From: Defluviimonas sp. SAOS-178_SWC
GTDB lineage: Bacteria > Pseudomonadota > Alphaproteobacteria > Rhodobacterales > Rhodobacteraceae
NCBI RefSeq assembly: GCF_039830135.1
Contig: NZ_CP156081.1
Location: forward strand, 2,962,001 to 3,026,000
DNA length: 64,000 nucleotides
Reading direction: 5' to 3'
Made by a program: the position numbers and the translations under genes. Positions 1 through 10,737 of the stretch are shown here, piece after piece; within the stretch, counting starts at the first letter, position 1; each line of letters begins with the position of its first letter. The notes below the pieces were generated by a model. It made no database searches, was not told where the DNA came from, and saw nothing but the letters and a program-made list of their open reading frames with translations.

Positions 1-500
1 GCCCTCGGCAAGGGCGGCAGGAGGCTTCTGGGATCGAAGTCCTCGGGATACTGGTCGGCCAGGCGCTGGCTCCGGCGCGCGGCCTTCGCCTCGTAGGTCT
101 CGGGGTTCCAGATGCGGAAATAGTCGCCGGCGGAGATGAAGAACGCCTCGCCCTTCAACCCGATCTTCTCGCGCAGTTTTTGCGGGATCGTCAGGCGCCC
201 GTCATCGTCGATCACGCTTTCGATCGACTGGCCGTACATGCGCTCCTCGATCATCAGCCGCTCGGACGAGCCGCGCTGCATAAGGGAAATCTGCTCGTCC
301 ATCTCGTGGATCGCTTCCATCGAGAAGACTTCGAGCCAGTCCTGGCTTTCGGGGCCGTAGACGATGACGATGTTCGGGCGCAGACCTTCTTTCCAGTCCG
401 GGTCGGAGGCTTCGATCACGCGGCGGAACGGCGCGGGGATGGATACGCGACCTTTCGCGTCCACCTTGAATGTCTCCGAACCTCTGAACCTGCGTGCCAC
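1..500 (-). CDS. mraZ: Transcriptional regulator MraZ (C-terminus cut by window edge)
   Basis: First gene of the dcw (division and cell wall) cluster. MraZ is an AbrB-fold DNA-binding protein that represses its own operon. The reverse strand reads MARRFRGSETFKVDAKGRVS from a GTG at 500-498, then IPAPFR, and a second half-repeat with DDDGRLTIPQKLREKIG, the two SpoVT/AbrB-like repeats of the family. The frame stays open to the left edge, about 166 codons, so only the last residues are missing. The GTG start is supported by AAGGAG nine bases upstream and because the protein then begins MARRF. rsmH, ftsL and the rest of the cluster should lie to the left of the window. Identification is firm. Confidence 0.93.
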   Translation of the reverse strand, partial: MARRFRGSETFKVDAKGRVSIPAPFRRVIEASDPDWKEGLRPNIVIVYGPESQDWLEVFSMEAIHEMDEQISLMQRGSSERLMIEERMYGQSIESVIDDDGRLTIPQKLREKIGLKGEAFFISAGDYFRIWNPETYEAKAARRSQRLADQYPEDFDPRSLLPPLPR

Positions 501-589
501 GCGGCGCGCTCCTTAGCCACTGTCCCCTCCCCCCGAACCGATACCGCCAGACCAGACCGCGACCGGCCTCGATGCGGGGCCCTGAACGG

Positions 590-790
590 ACAACGGCGGA
601 TCGGGCTGCTGCCACTGCCCGATCCGCCGCCCTGTCCCATCGCTGGGTTTGTCCGGCTGCGCATGCCACCTGGGGGGATGTCTGCTCGCTCGCGCGCCGG
701 ATCTCTCTGGTTCGATGAAAGCGGGTGCCTGTATGAAACCTGCTTTTCGCCTTTTGGGTCTTTGTGCCCGTTTAAGCCCGTCTTCATCGG
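590..790 (-). ncRNA. Long mraZ 5' leader with a strong hairpin, UpsM-like sRNA candidate
   Basis: About 290 bases separate the mraZ start from the MraZ boxes at 797-821. The leader contains a perfect 12-bp inverted repeat (594-605 with 618-629, 12-base loop) followed on the reverse strand by a weak U-containing stretch (GTTGTCCGTT). From memory of the literature, R. sphaeroides carries an extended mraZ leader whose 5' part is released as the abundant sRNA UpsM by termination at such a hairpin plus RNase E cleavage. The spacing here fits that arrangement. The 5' end at about 790 is a guess from the box position; no clear -35/-10 pair was identified. Confidence 0.5.
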
Positions 791-796
791 TGATCT

Positions 797-821
797 AGGG
801 ATTGCATGGGATTTCATGGGA
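797..821 (+). promoter_or_regulatory. Triple MraZ box upstream of mraZ
   Basis: Three pentamers AGGGA, TGGGA and TGGGA begin at 797, 807 and 817, exactly ten bases apart. MraZ proteins bind direct TGGGN repeats separated by five-base spacers, so this is the expected autoregulatory operator. The boxes read on the + strand, opposite to mraZ transcription. Confidence 0.75.
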
Positions 822-977
822 ATCAACAAAAATCTGCGGCCAAAACATACAACATGAAGTTACGGACATACCCAAGGCACTGGATTTTGTGGAGCAGTCA
901 AAACAAGAATTCCCACTTGTAGATAAAATTCTTCATTTATACACCAGATATGGACGTCATCATGCCCGACACTGGCA

Positions 978-1168
978 TCCCATGATTTCCCGAAAAATTT
1001 CGGAAAGTTCGACCTCGACGTCAGAATTTGACGACAACTCACCCCAAAATCCCGTCAGTCGCGCTGAATTCACTCCATTTCACGGAGCGGTGATTCGGTT
1101 TTAGCCAGTAGGTCTTGGCGATTTCCCGTGCATTCCCACGGAACCGCGCTCTGTCCCATGAAATCCCG
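978..1168 (-). promoter_or_regulatory. Additional MraZ-like box pairs in opposite orientation
   Basis: On the reverse strand, TGGGA or CGGGA pentamers pair with ten-base spacing at 978/988, 1124/1134 and 1154/1164. The last four share one ten-base register with a single gap at 1144. The stretch TCCCATGAAATCCC at 1154-1167 recurs exactly, inverted, in the mraZ operator. Single boxes occur at 911 and 1050. Function is inferred from sequence only: a second MraZ-responsive site, a looping partner, or chance in GC-rich DNA. Confidence 0.4.
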
Positions 1169-1173
1169 GCAGG

Positions 1174-1563
1174 TCACGCTTCAACCCCTTCCGCCCGCCA
1201 CAAGACGATCCGGGAGATGCGCCCGGCGGCGGCGCCCGAGCGCGGGCCGGCCCAGATCTTGCGCCATTTCGGGATCGGACGCCTCGACGACGAAGCGAGC
1301 CGCCCCTGTTCGACCCCCGGCGCACGGACCAGTCCGCACGAGAAGGGGGTGCCGTCACTAGGCGATGCAATGCGGACAAGCGCGTCGAGGACGACGGGCC
1401 GGGCGATGATCGTCGGAGGCCCCTCTTTTATCAGCGCACAAAGATTGGACGCCTTGCATGCGAGAACAACAGCAATGGCCCGGCTCGCAGAAGAATTGGG
1501 CAAGCTACCGTTACGTAACGTAAATTCAGAGCAGGTCGCCATGCGTTTGCCGCATGGCAGCAT
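1174..1563 (-). other. Unassigned region with coding-like base bias between mraZ and the DUF1127 gene
   Basis: Roughly 1170-1425 shows GC-rich third positions in two overlapping frames, one per strand, while 1430-1640 is more mixed and looks non-coding. The reverse frame (stop at 1174) ends with a stretch containing PIPKWRKIWAGPRSG and GRISRIVLW, which looks protein-like, but it has no credible start: the only ATG codons (1563, 1542) lie in sequence without codon bias and without a Shine-Dalgarno. It could be a decayed gene, a small gene with a rare start, or not coding. No function is assigned. Confidence 0.2.
1509..1520. promoter_or_regulatory. Perfect palindrome upstream of the DUF1127 gene
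   Basis: CGTTACGTAACG is a perfect 12-bp palindrome about 140 bases before the DUF1127 start, in the otherwise unexplained upstream region. A second inverted repeat, GCCATGCG / CGCATGGC with a five-base spacer, follows at 1538-1558. Either may be an operator for the stress-type DUF1127-sRNA transcript; neither matches a site I can name. Confidence 0.3.
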
Positions 1564-1660
1564 TGACGACGCGAGGTATTGTGCACTTGCAGCATAAAGC
1601 TCATGTTGGCCCTAACGGCGCCGGACCTGGTGCTAACGAAATGAGATGAGGCTTAGAGAA

Positions 1661-1876
1661 ATGGCATATGTAAATGGAGTTCGCGGGATCGAAGCCAGCC
1701 TGGCCGAGCGCGCCGCGGCCTTTGTGAACGGACTGCGTGACAATCACCGCCGCTACCGCGTCTACCGTCAGACGATGAACGAGTTGCGGGCGCTGAGCGA
1801 TCGCGAACTGAACGATCTCGGCATCCACCGCTCGGCGATCACGGCAATCGCGATGGAAGCCGCCTACGGCAAATGA
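1661..1876 (+). CDS. DUF1127 small protein, CcaF1-like
   Basis: 71 residues, starting MAYVNGVRG and ending EAAYGK, with the DUF1127/YjiS core MNELRALSDRELNDLGI near residues 45-62. The ATG at 1661 is preferred over one at 1646 because it gives the usual MAYVN start and the usual 71-residue length. In R. sphaeroides a 71-residue DUF1127 protein (CcaF1) is an RNA-binding protein made under stress and co-transcribed with the CcsR sRNAs. The same downstream arrangement is present here, so the protein is likely the CcaF1 counterpart, acting as an RNA chaperone or RNA-degradation cofactor. The family is seen directly; the role is inferred from context. Confidence 0.85.
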   Translation: MAYVNGVRGIEASLAERAAAFVNGLRDNHRRYRVYRQTMNELRALSDRELNDLGIHRSAITAIAMEAAYGK

Positions 1877-1887
1877 TTTCTCTTCCT

Positions 1888-2207
1888 GGGACCCTCTCCT
1901 CCTCCCTCGGGTCCCGGAAATCCGCGGCGACATCCTCCTCCTCCCTGATGTCGCCGCGACCCTATCGGGCCCGACAAGCCCCCTGACGATGCGACGGACC
2001 CGTCTCCTCCTCCCTCGGGTTCGACGTTGTGAAATGCGGCGGTGACGTCCTCCTCCCTGTCATCGCCGCATCTTCACCCTGCATTGGCGGTCCGACCTCC
2101 TCCCTCGGGTCGCTGACATGGAGACCGGCGGCGCCCCCTCCTCCTCCCTGGGGCGCCGCCGATCTTCACCGGACGACCGGGTCCCATCTCCTCCCTCGGG
2201 ATCCGTC
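1888..2207 (+). ncRNA. Array of seven CcsR-type (cuckoo RNA) hairpins
   Basis: Directly after the DUF1127 stop there are seven consecutive stem-loops, each presenting CTCCTCCC or CCTCCTCCC in the loop. Stems are 1888-1894/1909-1915, 1924-1933/1948-1957, 1996-2001/2017-2022, 2034-2046/2059-2071, 2087-2095/2105-2113, 2126-2137/2150-2161 and 2175-2185/2198-2207. Stem sequences differ between copies while the loop is constant, as expected for selection on structure plus an anti-Shine-Dalgarno-like loop. This matches the CcsR1-4 sRNAs of Rhodobacter, which are processed from the ccaF1 transcript and act in oxidative-stress and C1-metabolism control. The number of separate sRNAs produced here cannot be read from sequence. 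Confidence 0.85.
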
Positions 2208-2217
2208 AAGACCACTT

Positions 2218-2245
2218 GCGGCGCCATTTGGCGCCGTTTTCCTTT
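2218..2245 (+). terminator. Rho-independent terminator of the DUF1127-CcsR unit
   Basis: Stem CGGCGCC (2219-2225), four-base loop ATTT, stem GGCGCCG (2230-2236), then TTTTCCTTTT. It ends the sRNA array 50 bases before the convergent uvrD stop. Confidence 0.9.
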
Positions 2246-2295
2246 TCTGATGGCTGTCTGGCGGCAGGGATATGCACGCCCAGAGGATGCGGGCG

Positions 2296-4647
2296 TCAGA
2301 ACGGGATGTCGTCCGCCGTCTCGGCCGAGACGATGTAGCTCGCAAGGACATGCTTGGTGCCGGCCTTGTCGAACGCCACTTCGAGCTTGTCGCCCTCGAT
2401 CCCGTCGACGCGGCCGTAACCGAACTTCTGATGGAAGACCCGGTCGCCCTCGCTGAAGGCCGAAACGGCGTCGAGGTCGATCACCACGTGGCGCGATTCG
2501 CGGGGCTGGCTCACCGGACGCGCGCCGGCGCGGTCCTGCATCCGCTTCCAGCCCGGCGAGTTGTAGACGTCGGCGCGCGCCGCCCGGTCCTCGATCCCCG
2601 ACGACATCGCCGCCGCACCGTAGCCGCCGCCGTAAAGGCCGGGCGGCGTCAGCACCTCGACATGCTTCGCCGGCAATTCGTCGATGAACCGCGAGGGCAT
2701 CTGGCTTTGCCACTGTCCGTAAACCCGGCGATTGCCGGCGAAGGAAATCGTGCAAAGCTCCTCGGCCCGCGTAATCCCGACATAACCGAGCCGGCGTTCC
2801 TCCTCGAGGCCCTTGAGCCCGCTTTCGTCCATCGAGCGCTGCGAGGGGAAAAGGCCGTCCTCCCATCCCGGCAGGAACACCACCGGGAATTCCAGACCTT
2901 TCGCGGCGTGAAGCGTCATGATGGAAATCTTCTCGGTCGCATCCTCGGTGTCGTTGTCCATGATCAGCGCGACATGTTCGAGGAACCCTTGCAGGTTGTC
3001 GAACTGCTCCAGCGCCTTGATCAGTTCCTTGAGGTTCTCGAGCCGCCCCGGCGCCTCGGGCGTCTTGTCGTTCTGCCACATCTCCGTGTAGCCCGATTCC
3101 TCGAGGATCATCTCGGCCAGCTCAATATGGCTCTGGCCGTCGCGCAGGGTCAGCCGGTGCCAGCGCTCGACATTCTCGACGAATTGCAGAAGCTGACCGG
3201 CCGCCCGGCCGGACAGCTGACCGGAGGCGAGCGCCCGGCGCGCGCCGACAGACAGGCTCGCGCCCGCATCGCGGGCGCTCCGCTGGATCACCTGCTGGCC
3301 CTTGTCACCAAGCCCGCGCTTGGGGGTATTCACCACGCGTTCGAACGCGAGATCGTCTTCGGGCGAGACGGCGAGGCGGAAATAGGCCATCGCGTCCCGG
3401 ATCTCGAGCCGCTCGTAGAAGCGCGGGCCGCCGATGACGCGGTACGGCAGGCCGATGGTCAGGAAGCGGTCCTCGAAGGCGCGCATCTGGTGCGAGGCGC
3501 GGACGAGGATCGCCTGATCGTTGAGGCTCACGGGCTCCATGCCGCGGGTCCCCCGTTGCAACGCCTCCGCCTCCTCGCCGATCCAGCGCGCCTCTTCCTC
3601 GCCGTCCCAGTGGCCGATGAGGCGGACCTTCTCGCCGCCCTTCGCCTCGGTCCAGAGGGTCTTGCCGAGCCGCCCGGCATTGGCCGAAATCAGCCCGGAA
3701 GCGGCGGCGAGGATATGCTCGGTCGACCGGTAGTTCTGTTCGAGCCGGATCACCGTGGCGCCGGGAAAATCCTTCTCGAACCGCAGGATGTTGCCGACCT
3801 CGGCGCCGCGCCAGCCATAGATCGACTGGTCGTCGTCGCCGACGCAGCAGATGTTCTTGTGCTTTGCGGCCAGAAGCCTGAGCCAGAGATACTGGGCGAC
3901 GTTCGTATCCTGATACTCGTCGACAAGGATGTAGCGGAACCAGCGCTGGTATTGTTCGAGAACGTCAACGTGGTTCTGGAAGATCGTCACGACATGGAGG
4001 AGGAGGTCGCCGAAATCGGTGGCGTTCAGCGTGAGAAGCCGCTGCTGATAGGCCGCGTAAAGTTCGGTGCCCATGTGGTTGAAGGCGCTCGCTTCCGCGC
4101 TCGGCACCTGCTCCGGTCCCCAGGCGCGGTTCTTCCACTGGTCGATCAGCCCGGCCAGTTGCCGCGCGGGCCAGCGTTTCTCGTCGATATTCGCCGCCGC
4201 GATCACCTGTTTCAACAGGCGGATCTGGTCGTCGGTGTCGAGAATGGTGAAATTGGACTTCAGACCGACAAGCTCGGCATGGCGGCGCAGGATCTTCACG
4301 CTGATCGAATGGAAGGTGCCCATCCAGGGCATCCCCTCGACCGCCTGCCCCATCAGCCGCCCCACCCGTTCCTTCATCTCGCGCGCGGCCTTGTTGGTGA
4401 ACGTCACGGCGAGGATCTCGTTTGGCCGCGCATGTCCCCGCGCCAGAAGATGCGCGATCCGCGCTGTAAGCGCGCGCGTCTTGCCGGTGCCGGCCCCGGC
4501 GAGCATCAGGACCGGCCCGTCGAGCGCCTCCACCGCCTGCCGCTGCGCGGGATTGAGCCCGTCGAGGTATGGCGCCGGCCGCGCGGCCATCGCGCGGGCG
4601 GACAGCGAGGCGCCTTCGAAGGCGTCGTGATCGTCATAGCTGCTCAT
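2296..4647 (-). CDS. uvrD: ATP-dependent DNA helicase UvrD/PcrA type
   Basis: 783-residue superfamily 1A 3'-5' helicase for nucleotide excision and mismatch repair. Visible motifs in order: Q-motif region LNPAQRQAVEAL, Walker A AGAGTGKT, Ia TFTNKAAREMKERV, II DEYQDTN, III GDDDQSIYGWRG, IV QNYRS, and the late TLHAAKGLEF and GITRAEE segments. The C-terminus (GDRVFHQKFGYGRVDGIEG) is the Tudor-like tail typical of UvrD/PcrA. The ATG at 4647 (MSSYDDHDAF) is preferred over the frame-open ATG at 4752, which would overlap the divergent gene and the LexA box. It is transcribed divergently from the hydroxy-acid dehydrogenase gene. Confidence 0.95.
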   Translation of the reverse strand: MSSYDDHDAFEGASLSARAMAARPAPYLDGLNPAQRQAVEALDGPVLMLAGAGTGKTRALTARIAHLLARGHARPNEILAVTFTNKAAREMKERVGRLMGQAVEGMPWMGTFHSISVKILRRHAELVGLKSNFTILDTDDQIRLLKQVIAAANIDEKRWPARQLAGLIDQWKNRAWGPEQVPSAEASAFNHMGTELYAAYQQRLLTLNATDFGDLLLHVVTIFQNHVDVLEQYQRWFRYILVDEYQDTNVAQYLWLRLLAAKHKNICCVGDDDQSIYGWRGAEVGNILRFEKDFPGATVIRLEQNYRSTEHILAAASGLISANAGRLGKTLWTEAKGGEKVRLIGHWDGEEEARWIGEEAEALQRGTRGMEPVSLNDQAILVRASHQMRAFEDRFLTIGLPYRVIGGPRFYERLEIRDAMAYFRLAVSPEDDLAFERVVNTPKRGLGDKGQQVIQRSARDAGASLSVGARRALASGQLSGRAAGQLLQFVENVERWHRLTLRDGQSHIELAEMILEESGYTEMWQNDKTPEAPGRLENLKELIKALEQFDNLQGFLEHVALIMDNDTEDATEKISIMTLHAAKGLEFPVVFLPGWEDGLFPSQRSMDESGLKGLEEERRLGYVGITRAEELCTISFAGNRRVYGQWQSQMPSRFIDELPAKHVEVLTPPGLYGGGYGAAAMSSGIEDRAARADVYNSPGWKRMQDRAGARPVSQPRESRHVVIDLDAVSAFSEGDRVFHQKFGYGRVDGIEGDKLEVAFDKAGTKHVLASYIVSAETADDIPF

Positions 4648-4688
4648 GGGTGGCAATCTAGCCGCATCGGCGGACGAATAAAAGACAA

Positions 4689-4703
4689 GTTCACACTCTG
4701 TTC
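4689..4703. promoter_or_regulatory. LexA (SOS) box upstream of uvrD
   Basis: GTTC at 4689-4692, seven bases, GTTC at 4700-4703: an exact match to the alphaproteobacterial LexA consensus GTTC-N7-GTTC, 42 bases upstream of the uvrD start. It places uvrD in the SOS regulon; it could also touch the divergent lldD-like promoter. Confidence 0.75.
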
Positions 4704-4750
4704 CATCCGTTTCGCTGGACTTTCGCGGCGGGCCCCGTGAGATATCCGGC

Positions 4751-5890
4751 ATGGACCTGAACCAACGCTATCCGGCCATCGCCGACCTCAAGGCCAGCGC
4801 CCGCGCGCGCATCCCGCTTTTCGTCTGGGAATATCTCGACAGCGCCACCGGAACCGAGGCGACTCTCCGCCGCAACCGGGCGAAGCTGGACGAGGTTCTG
4901 TTCCGCCCCTCGATCCTGCACGGCGAGTTCACGCCCGACCTGACGACCGAGCTTTTCGGCCAGCGTTTCCCGCTGCCCTTCGGAGTCTCGCCCGTCGGCA
5001 TGTCCGGGCTGATCTGGCCCGATGCCGAACGGCTGCTCGCGGCTGCGGCGGGCAAGGCCGGCCTGCCCTATTCGATCTCGACGGTGGCGAGCCAGACGCC
5101 GGAATTCGTGGCGCCCGTCCTCGGACAGCACGGCTGGTTCCAGATGTATCCGCCGCGCGACCCCGAGATTCGGCGCGATATGCTGAAGCGCGCGAAGGAT
5201 GCCGGGTTCTCGGCGCTGATCCTCACCGTCGACGTCCCCGTGGCGAGCCGGCGGGAGCGGCAGACCCGCTCCGGCCTGACCCAGCCGCCGAAACTGACAC
5301 CGCGGCTTTTCGCGCAAGTGGCGATGCGGCCGGCCTGGGCGCTTGGCACACTCAGGATGGGCATGCCGCGAATGCGCCTGATGGACGACTATGCGGAGAA
5401 CAAGGTCAGCCTCTCTTCGACCGCCCATATCGGGTATCTCCTTCGCACCTCGCCCGACTGGGACTACCTCATGGCGCTCCGCGACGCCTGGGACGGGCCG
5501 CTAATCATCAAGGGCGCCCTCGACCCTGACGACGCGGCGCGACTTCAGGACGCCGGCGCGGATGCGATCTGGGTGTCGAATCATGCCGGCCGGCAGTTCG
5601 ACGCCGCCCCGGCCACAATCGAGGTCTTGCCGGCGATCCGCGCCGCGACCACCCTGCCGGTTATCTTCGACAGCGGCATCGAGGGCGGGCTCGACATCCT
5701 GCGCGCCATCGCGCTTGGTGCCGATTTCGTCATGCTGGGCCGGGCCTGGCACTATGCGCTCGGCGCGCTCGGGCCGGACGGTCCGGCACATCTGATCGAC
5801 ATGCTGACGAAAGACATGACGGCGAATATGGGCCAGCTCGGGGCGCGGCGCCTGTCGGACCTCCCGGGCCGCGCGCTGCCCGGCCCCTGA
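4751..5890 (+). CDS. lldD: FMN-dependent alpha-hydroxy-acid dehydrogenase (L-lactate dehydrogenase type)
   Basis: 379 residues of the LldD/glycolate oxidase family, which oxidises L-2-hydroxy acids to 2-oxo acids and passes electrons to the quinone pool or oxygen. Supporting motifs: N-terminal YPAIADLKASARARIP and FVWEYLDSATGTEATLRRN, the FMN-binding PVGMSGLIWPDAE, LTVDVPVASRRERQ, the active-site SNHAGRQ with catalytic His followed by Arg, and FDSGIEGGLDILRAIALGAD for phosphate binding. The length matches LldD. L-lactate is the most likely substrate, but mandelate or other hydroxy acids cannot be excluded. Pyruvate formed by it could feed the next gene, pyruvate carboxylase. Confidence 0.88.
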   Translation: MDLNQRYPAIADLKASARARIPLFVWEYLDSATGTEATLRRNRAKLDEVLFRPSILHGEFTPDLTTELFGQRFPLPFGVSPVGMSGLIWPDAERLLAAAAGKAGLPYSISTVASQTPEFVAPVLGQHGWFQMYPPRDPEIRRDMLKRAKDAGFSALILTVDVPVASRRERQTRSGLTQPPKLTPRLFAQVAMRPAWALGTLRMGMPRMRLMDDYAENKVSLSSTAHIGYLLRTSPDWDYLMALRDAWDGPLIIKGALDPDDAARLQDAGADAIWVSNHAGRQFDAAPATIEVLPAIRAATTLPVIFDSGIEGGLDILRAIALGADFVMLGRAWHYALGALGPDGPAHLIDMLTKDMTANMGQLGARRLSDLPGRALPGP

Positions 5891-6054
5891 ACGGCGCCGC
5901 GCCACCGCCGCAGCGTCCGTTCGCGCCGCGCACCGCAACCGGGGGGCGTTCGGTGCGCCATGCCTCCCCGCCCGTCGACAGGTCGCTTTCGTCAGAATTG
6001 CTTCGCTTCCACAGCAGTCTGCGTCGTCGCGGGGCATATGCCGAACGAATTGCT

Positions 6055-6075
6055 ACCGAATCCTAACAATTCGGT
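6055..6075. promoter_or_regulatory. Inverted repeat in the pyc promoter region
   Basis: ACCGAAT (6055-6061) and ATTCGGT (6069-6075) form a 7-bp inverted repeat with a seven-base centre, about 70 bases before the pyc start in a locally AT-richer segment. CCGAAC and GTTCGG half-site-like words occur nearby (6041, 6114). A regulator site is possible; none is known to me. The rest of the 250-base gap 5891-6141 shows nothing recognisable. Confidence 0.35.
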
Positions 6076-6141
6076 CGTTCTGGGTATTGCGCCGCGCCGC
6101 AGCACCCCTATTGTTCGGCACGCGCGACCGGGGAGGGACCG

Positions 6142-9582
<3,441 letters not shown>

Positions 9583-9661
9583 CCCCTGCCCCGGCCCGCG
9601 ATTGGCGCCCTGTTGGGACTCGGGGCGCCAGTCTCCGGCCGGGGAACATGAGGGGTGACCG

Positions 9662-10048
9662 ATGACTGACTTGACACACACGGCGTTCGAATCCTTCCTC
9701 GTCGAGGATGTCATCCTGACGCTCGGCAACCTGCGCGGTTCGCTCGACTGGCTCAGCGCCGGCCCGGAGCAGAACCGGGTCGGGCGCGAACGGCTCGACC
9801 GCCAGCTTGGCCATCTGGAGGACCGCGCCCGCGCCGTGTGCCGGGAGCTTCGGAGCGAGCGAGCCGTGGATCCGGTGGGAGCCGAACCTGCCAACCTTTT
9901 CGCCGACGATTTCGCGCCCTATATGCCGCAGCGGGCGAAAGTGGGGCCGAGGGCGGCGGGCATCCCAATCGGGACCGCTATCCTCGATACCCTCGGCGAT
10001 GGCGAGAGGCACGCGGACAGCGCCGTCTTTCGCAGCCGGCGCGCCTGA
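9662..10048 (+). CDS. Conserved-looking small protein of unknown function
   Basis: 128 residues starting MTDLTHTAFESFLVEDVILTLGNLRGSLDWL. The first 65 residues are charged and probably alpha-helical (RERLDRQLGHLEDRARAVCRELRSER); the rest is rich in Ala, Gly and Arg with no recognisable domain, signal peptide or membrane segment. It sits 79 bases after pyc with GGGGTGACCG before the ATG, and ends at a bidirectional terminator shared with the Hint gene. I do not recognise the family. Codon bias looks genuine, so it is probably a real gene. Confidence 0.5.
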   Translation: MTDLTHTAFESFLVEDVILTLGNLRGSLDWLSAGPEQNRVGRERLDRQLGHLEDRARAVCRELRSERAVDPVGAEPANLFADDFAPYMPQRAKVGPRAAGIPIGTAILDTLGDGERHADSAVFRSRRA

Positions 10049-10062
10049 CATGCGAAACCGAA

Positions 10063-10085
10063 AACGGGGGCGCCCTGCCCCCGTT
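10063..10085. terminator. Bidirectional terminator between convergent genes
   Basis: AACGGGGGC (10063-10071) pairs with GCCCCCGTT (10077-10085) around a five-base loop. Reading leftward it is followed by TTCGGTTTC, reading rightward by CTTC. It lies between the unknown gene (stop 10048) and the Hint pseudogene (stop 10110). Confidence 0.65.
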
Positions 10086-10109
10086 CTTCACGGCATGTCG
10101 CGCCCCTGC

Positions 10110-10737
10110 TCAAGCCGCGCGGACCAGATCGTCGCTGCGCGTGATCCCCGCCGCGATCAGCGCCGGCATGGCCCCGGCCCGCGACTCGTCCAGCACATCG
10201 AAAAAGGCGCGACCGGCCGTGGCCGCCTCGGGCCCCTCGGTGGCGCAATGGATCAACGCGCCGGAATTGACATAGACGATTTCCTCGCTGGCGAAGCGCA
10301 GGCTCAGCGCTTCAGCCGGACGGAGAAGGTTCCGCCGCGCGATGCCCCGATACCCCACGAGGGCCGAGGCCGGGATCAGCGTGCCGGCGCAGCACCTCCT
10401 CGGCCACATGGGAGGCCACCAAGACGTGCTGACCCGCCAGGAGGCTGAAGTCGCCGCGATTGTCGAGGGCACCGCCCGGCACGTGGACCATGTCGGCCTC
10501 GGCGGCGGGCCAGAGATGATGCCGCTCGACCCGGGCGACGGGGCGGAAACCGCCGTCATAGGTGGCGACACGGGTGCCCCGGGCCAGGGTCTCGACCGGG
10601 CGCCAACCCGCTTCGGTTTCGACGAGGCTGCCGACCAGAATGCCGGCGCCGTCGAAGTCCGGCAGGAAATTCAGCCCGTGGAGCGCGAGGGAGATCTTCT
10701 CGGCGGCGCGGAAGGTCGTGGCGTTCTGCATGAACAT
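10110..10737 (-). pseudogene. Hint-domain (Hint_2) protein interrupted by a frameshift
   Basis: The first frame reads MFMQNATTF, then SLVETEAGWRPVETL, ARGTRVATYDGG and DFSLLAGQHVLVAS, the N-terminal half of a Hedgehog/intein (Hint_2) domain common in Rhodobacteraceae. Near 10390 homology passes to another frame, which continues GTLIPASALVGYRGI, LSLRFASEEIVYVNSGALIH and FFDVLDESRA up to a stop at 10110. Joining them needs removal of one base (or addition of two) in the stretch giving EEVL-AGTLIPA. Both halves keep family sequence and high GC3, so the lesion is recent or an assembly error. The usual His of GQHVLV is present. Hint_2 proteins here are usually linked to secreted calcium-binding proteins, but none is adjacent. 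Confidence 0.75.

Noticed and set aside
1170..1640. RNase P RNA gene between mraZ and the DUF1127 gene
   Set aside because: rnpB is near mraZ in some alphaproteobacteria, but conserved blocks such as GGAAAGTCC and ACAGAA were not found on either strand.
1888..2207. CRISPR-like direct repeats
   Set aside because: Repeated CTCCTCCC is short and always in hairpin loops with variable stems; spacing and length do not fit CRISPR repeats.
2272..4740. Long open frame antisense to uvrD
   Set aside because: Composition follows the complementary codon bias of uvrD; no domain seen, and uvrD has all helicase motifs.
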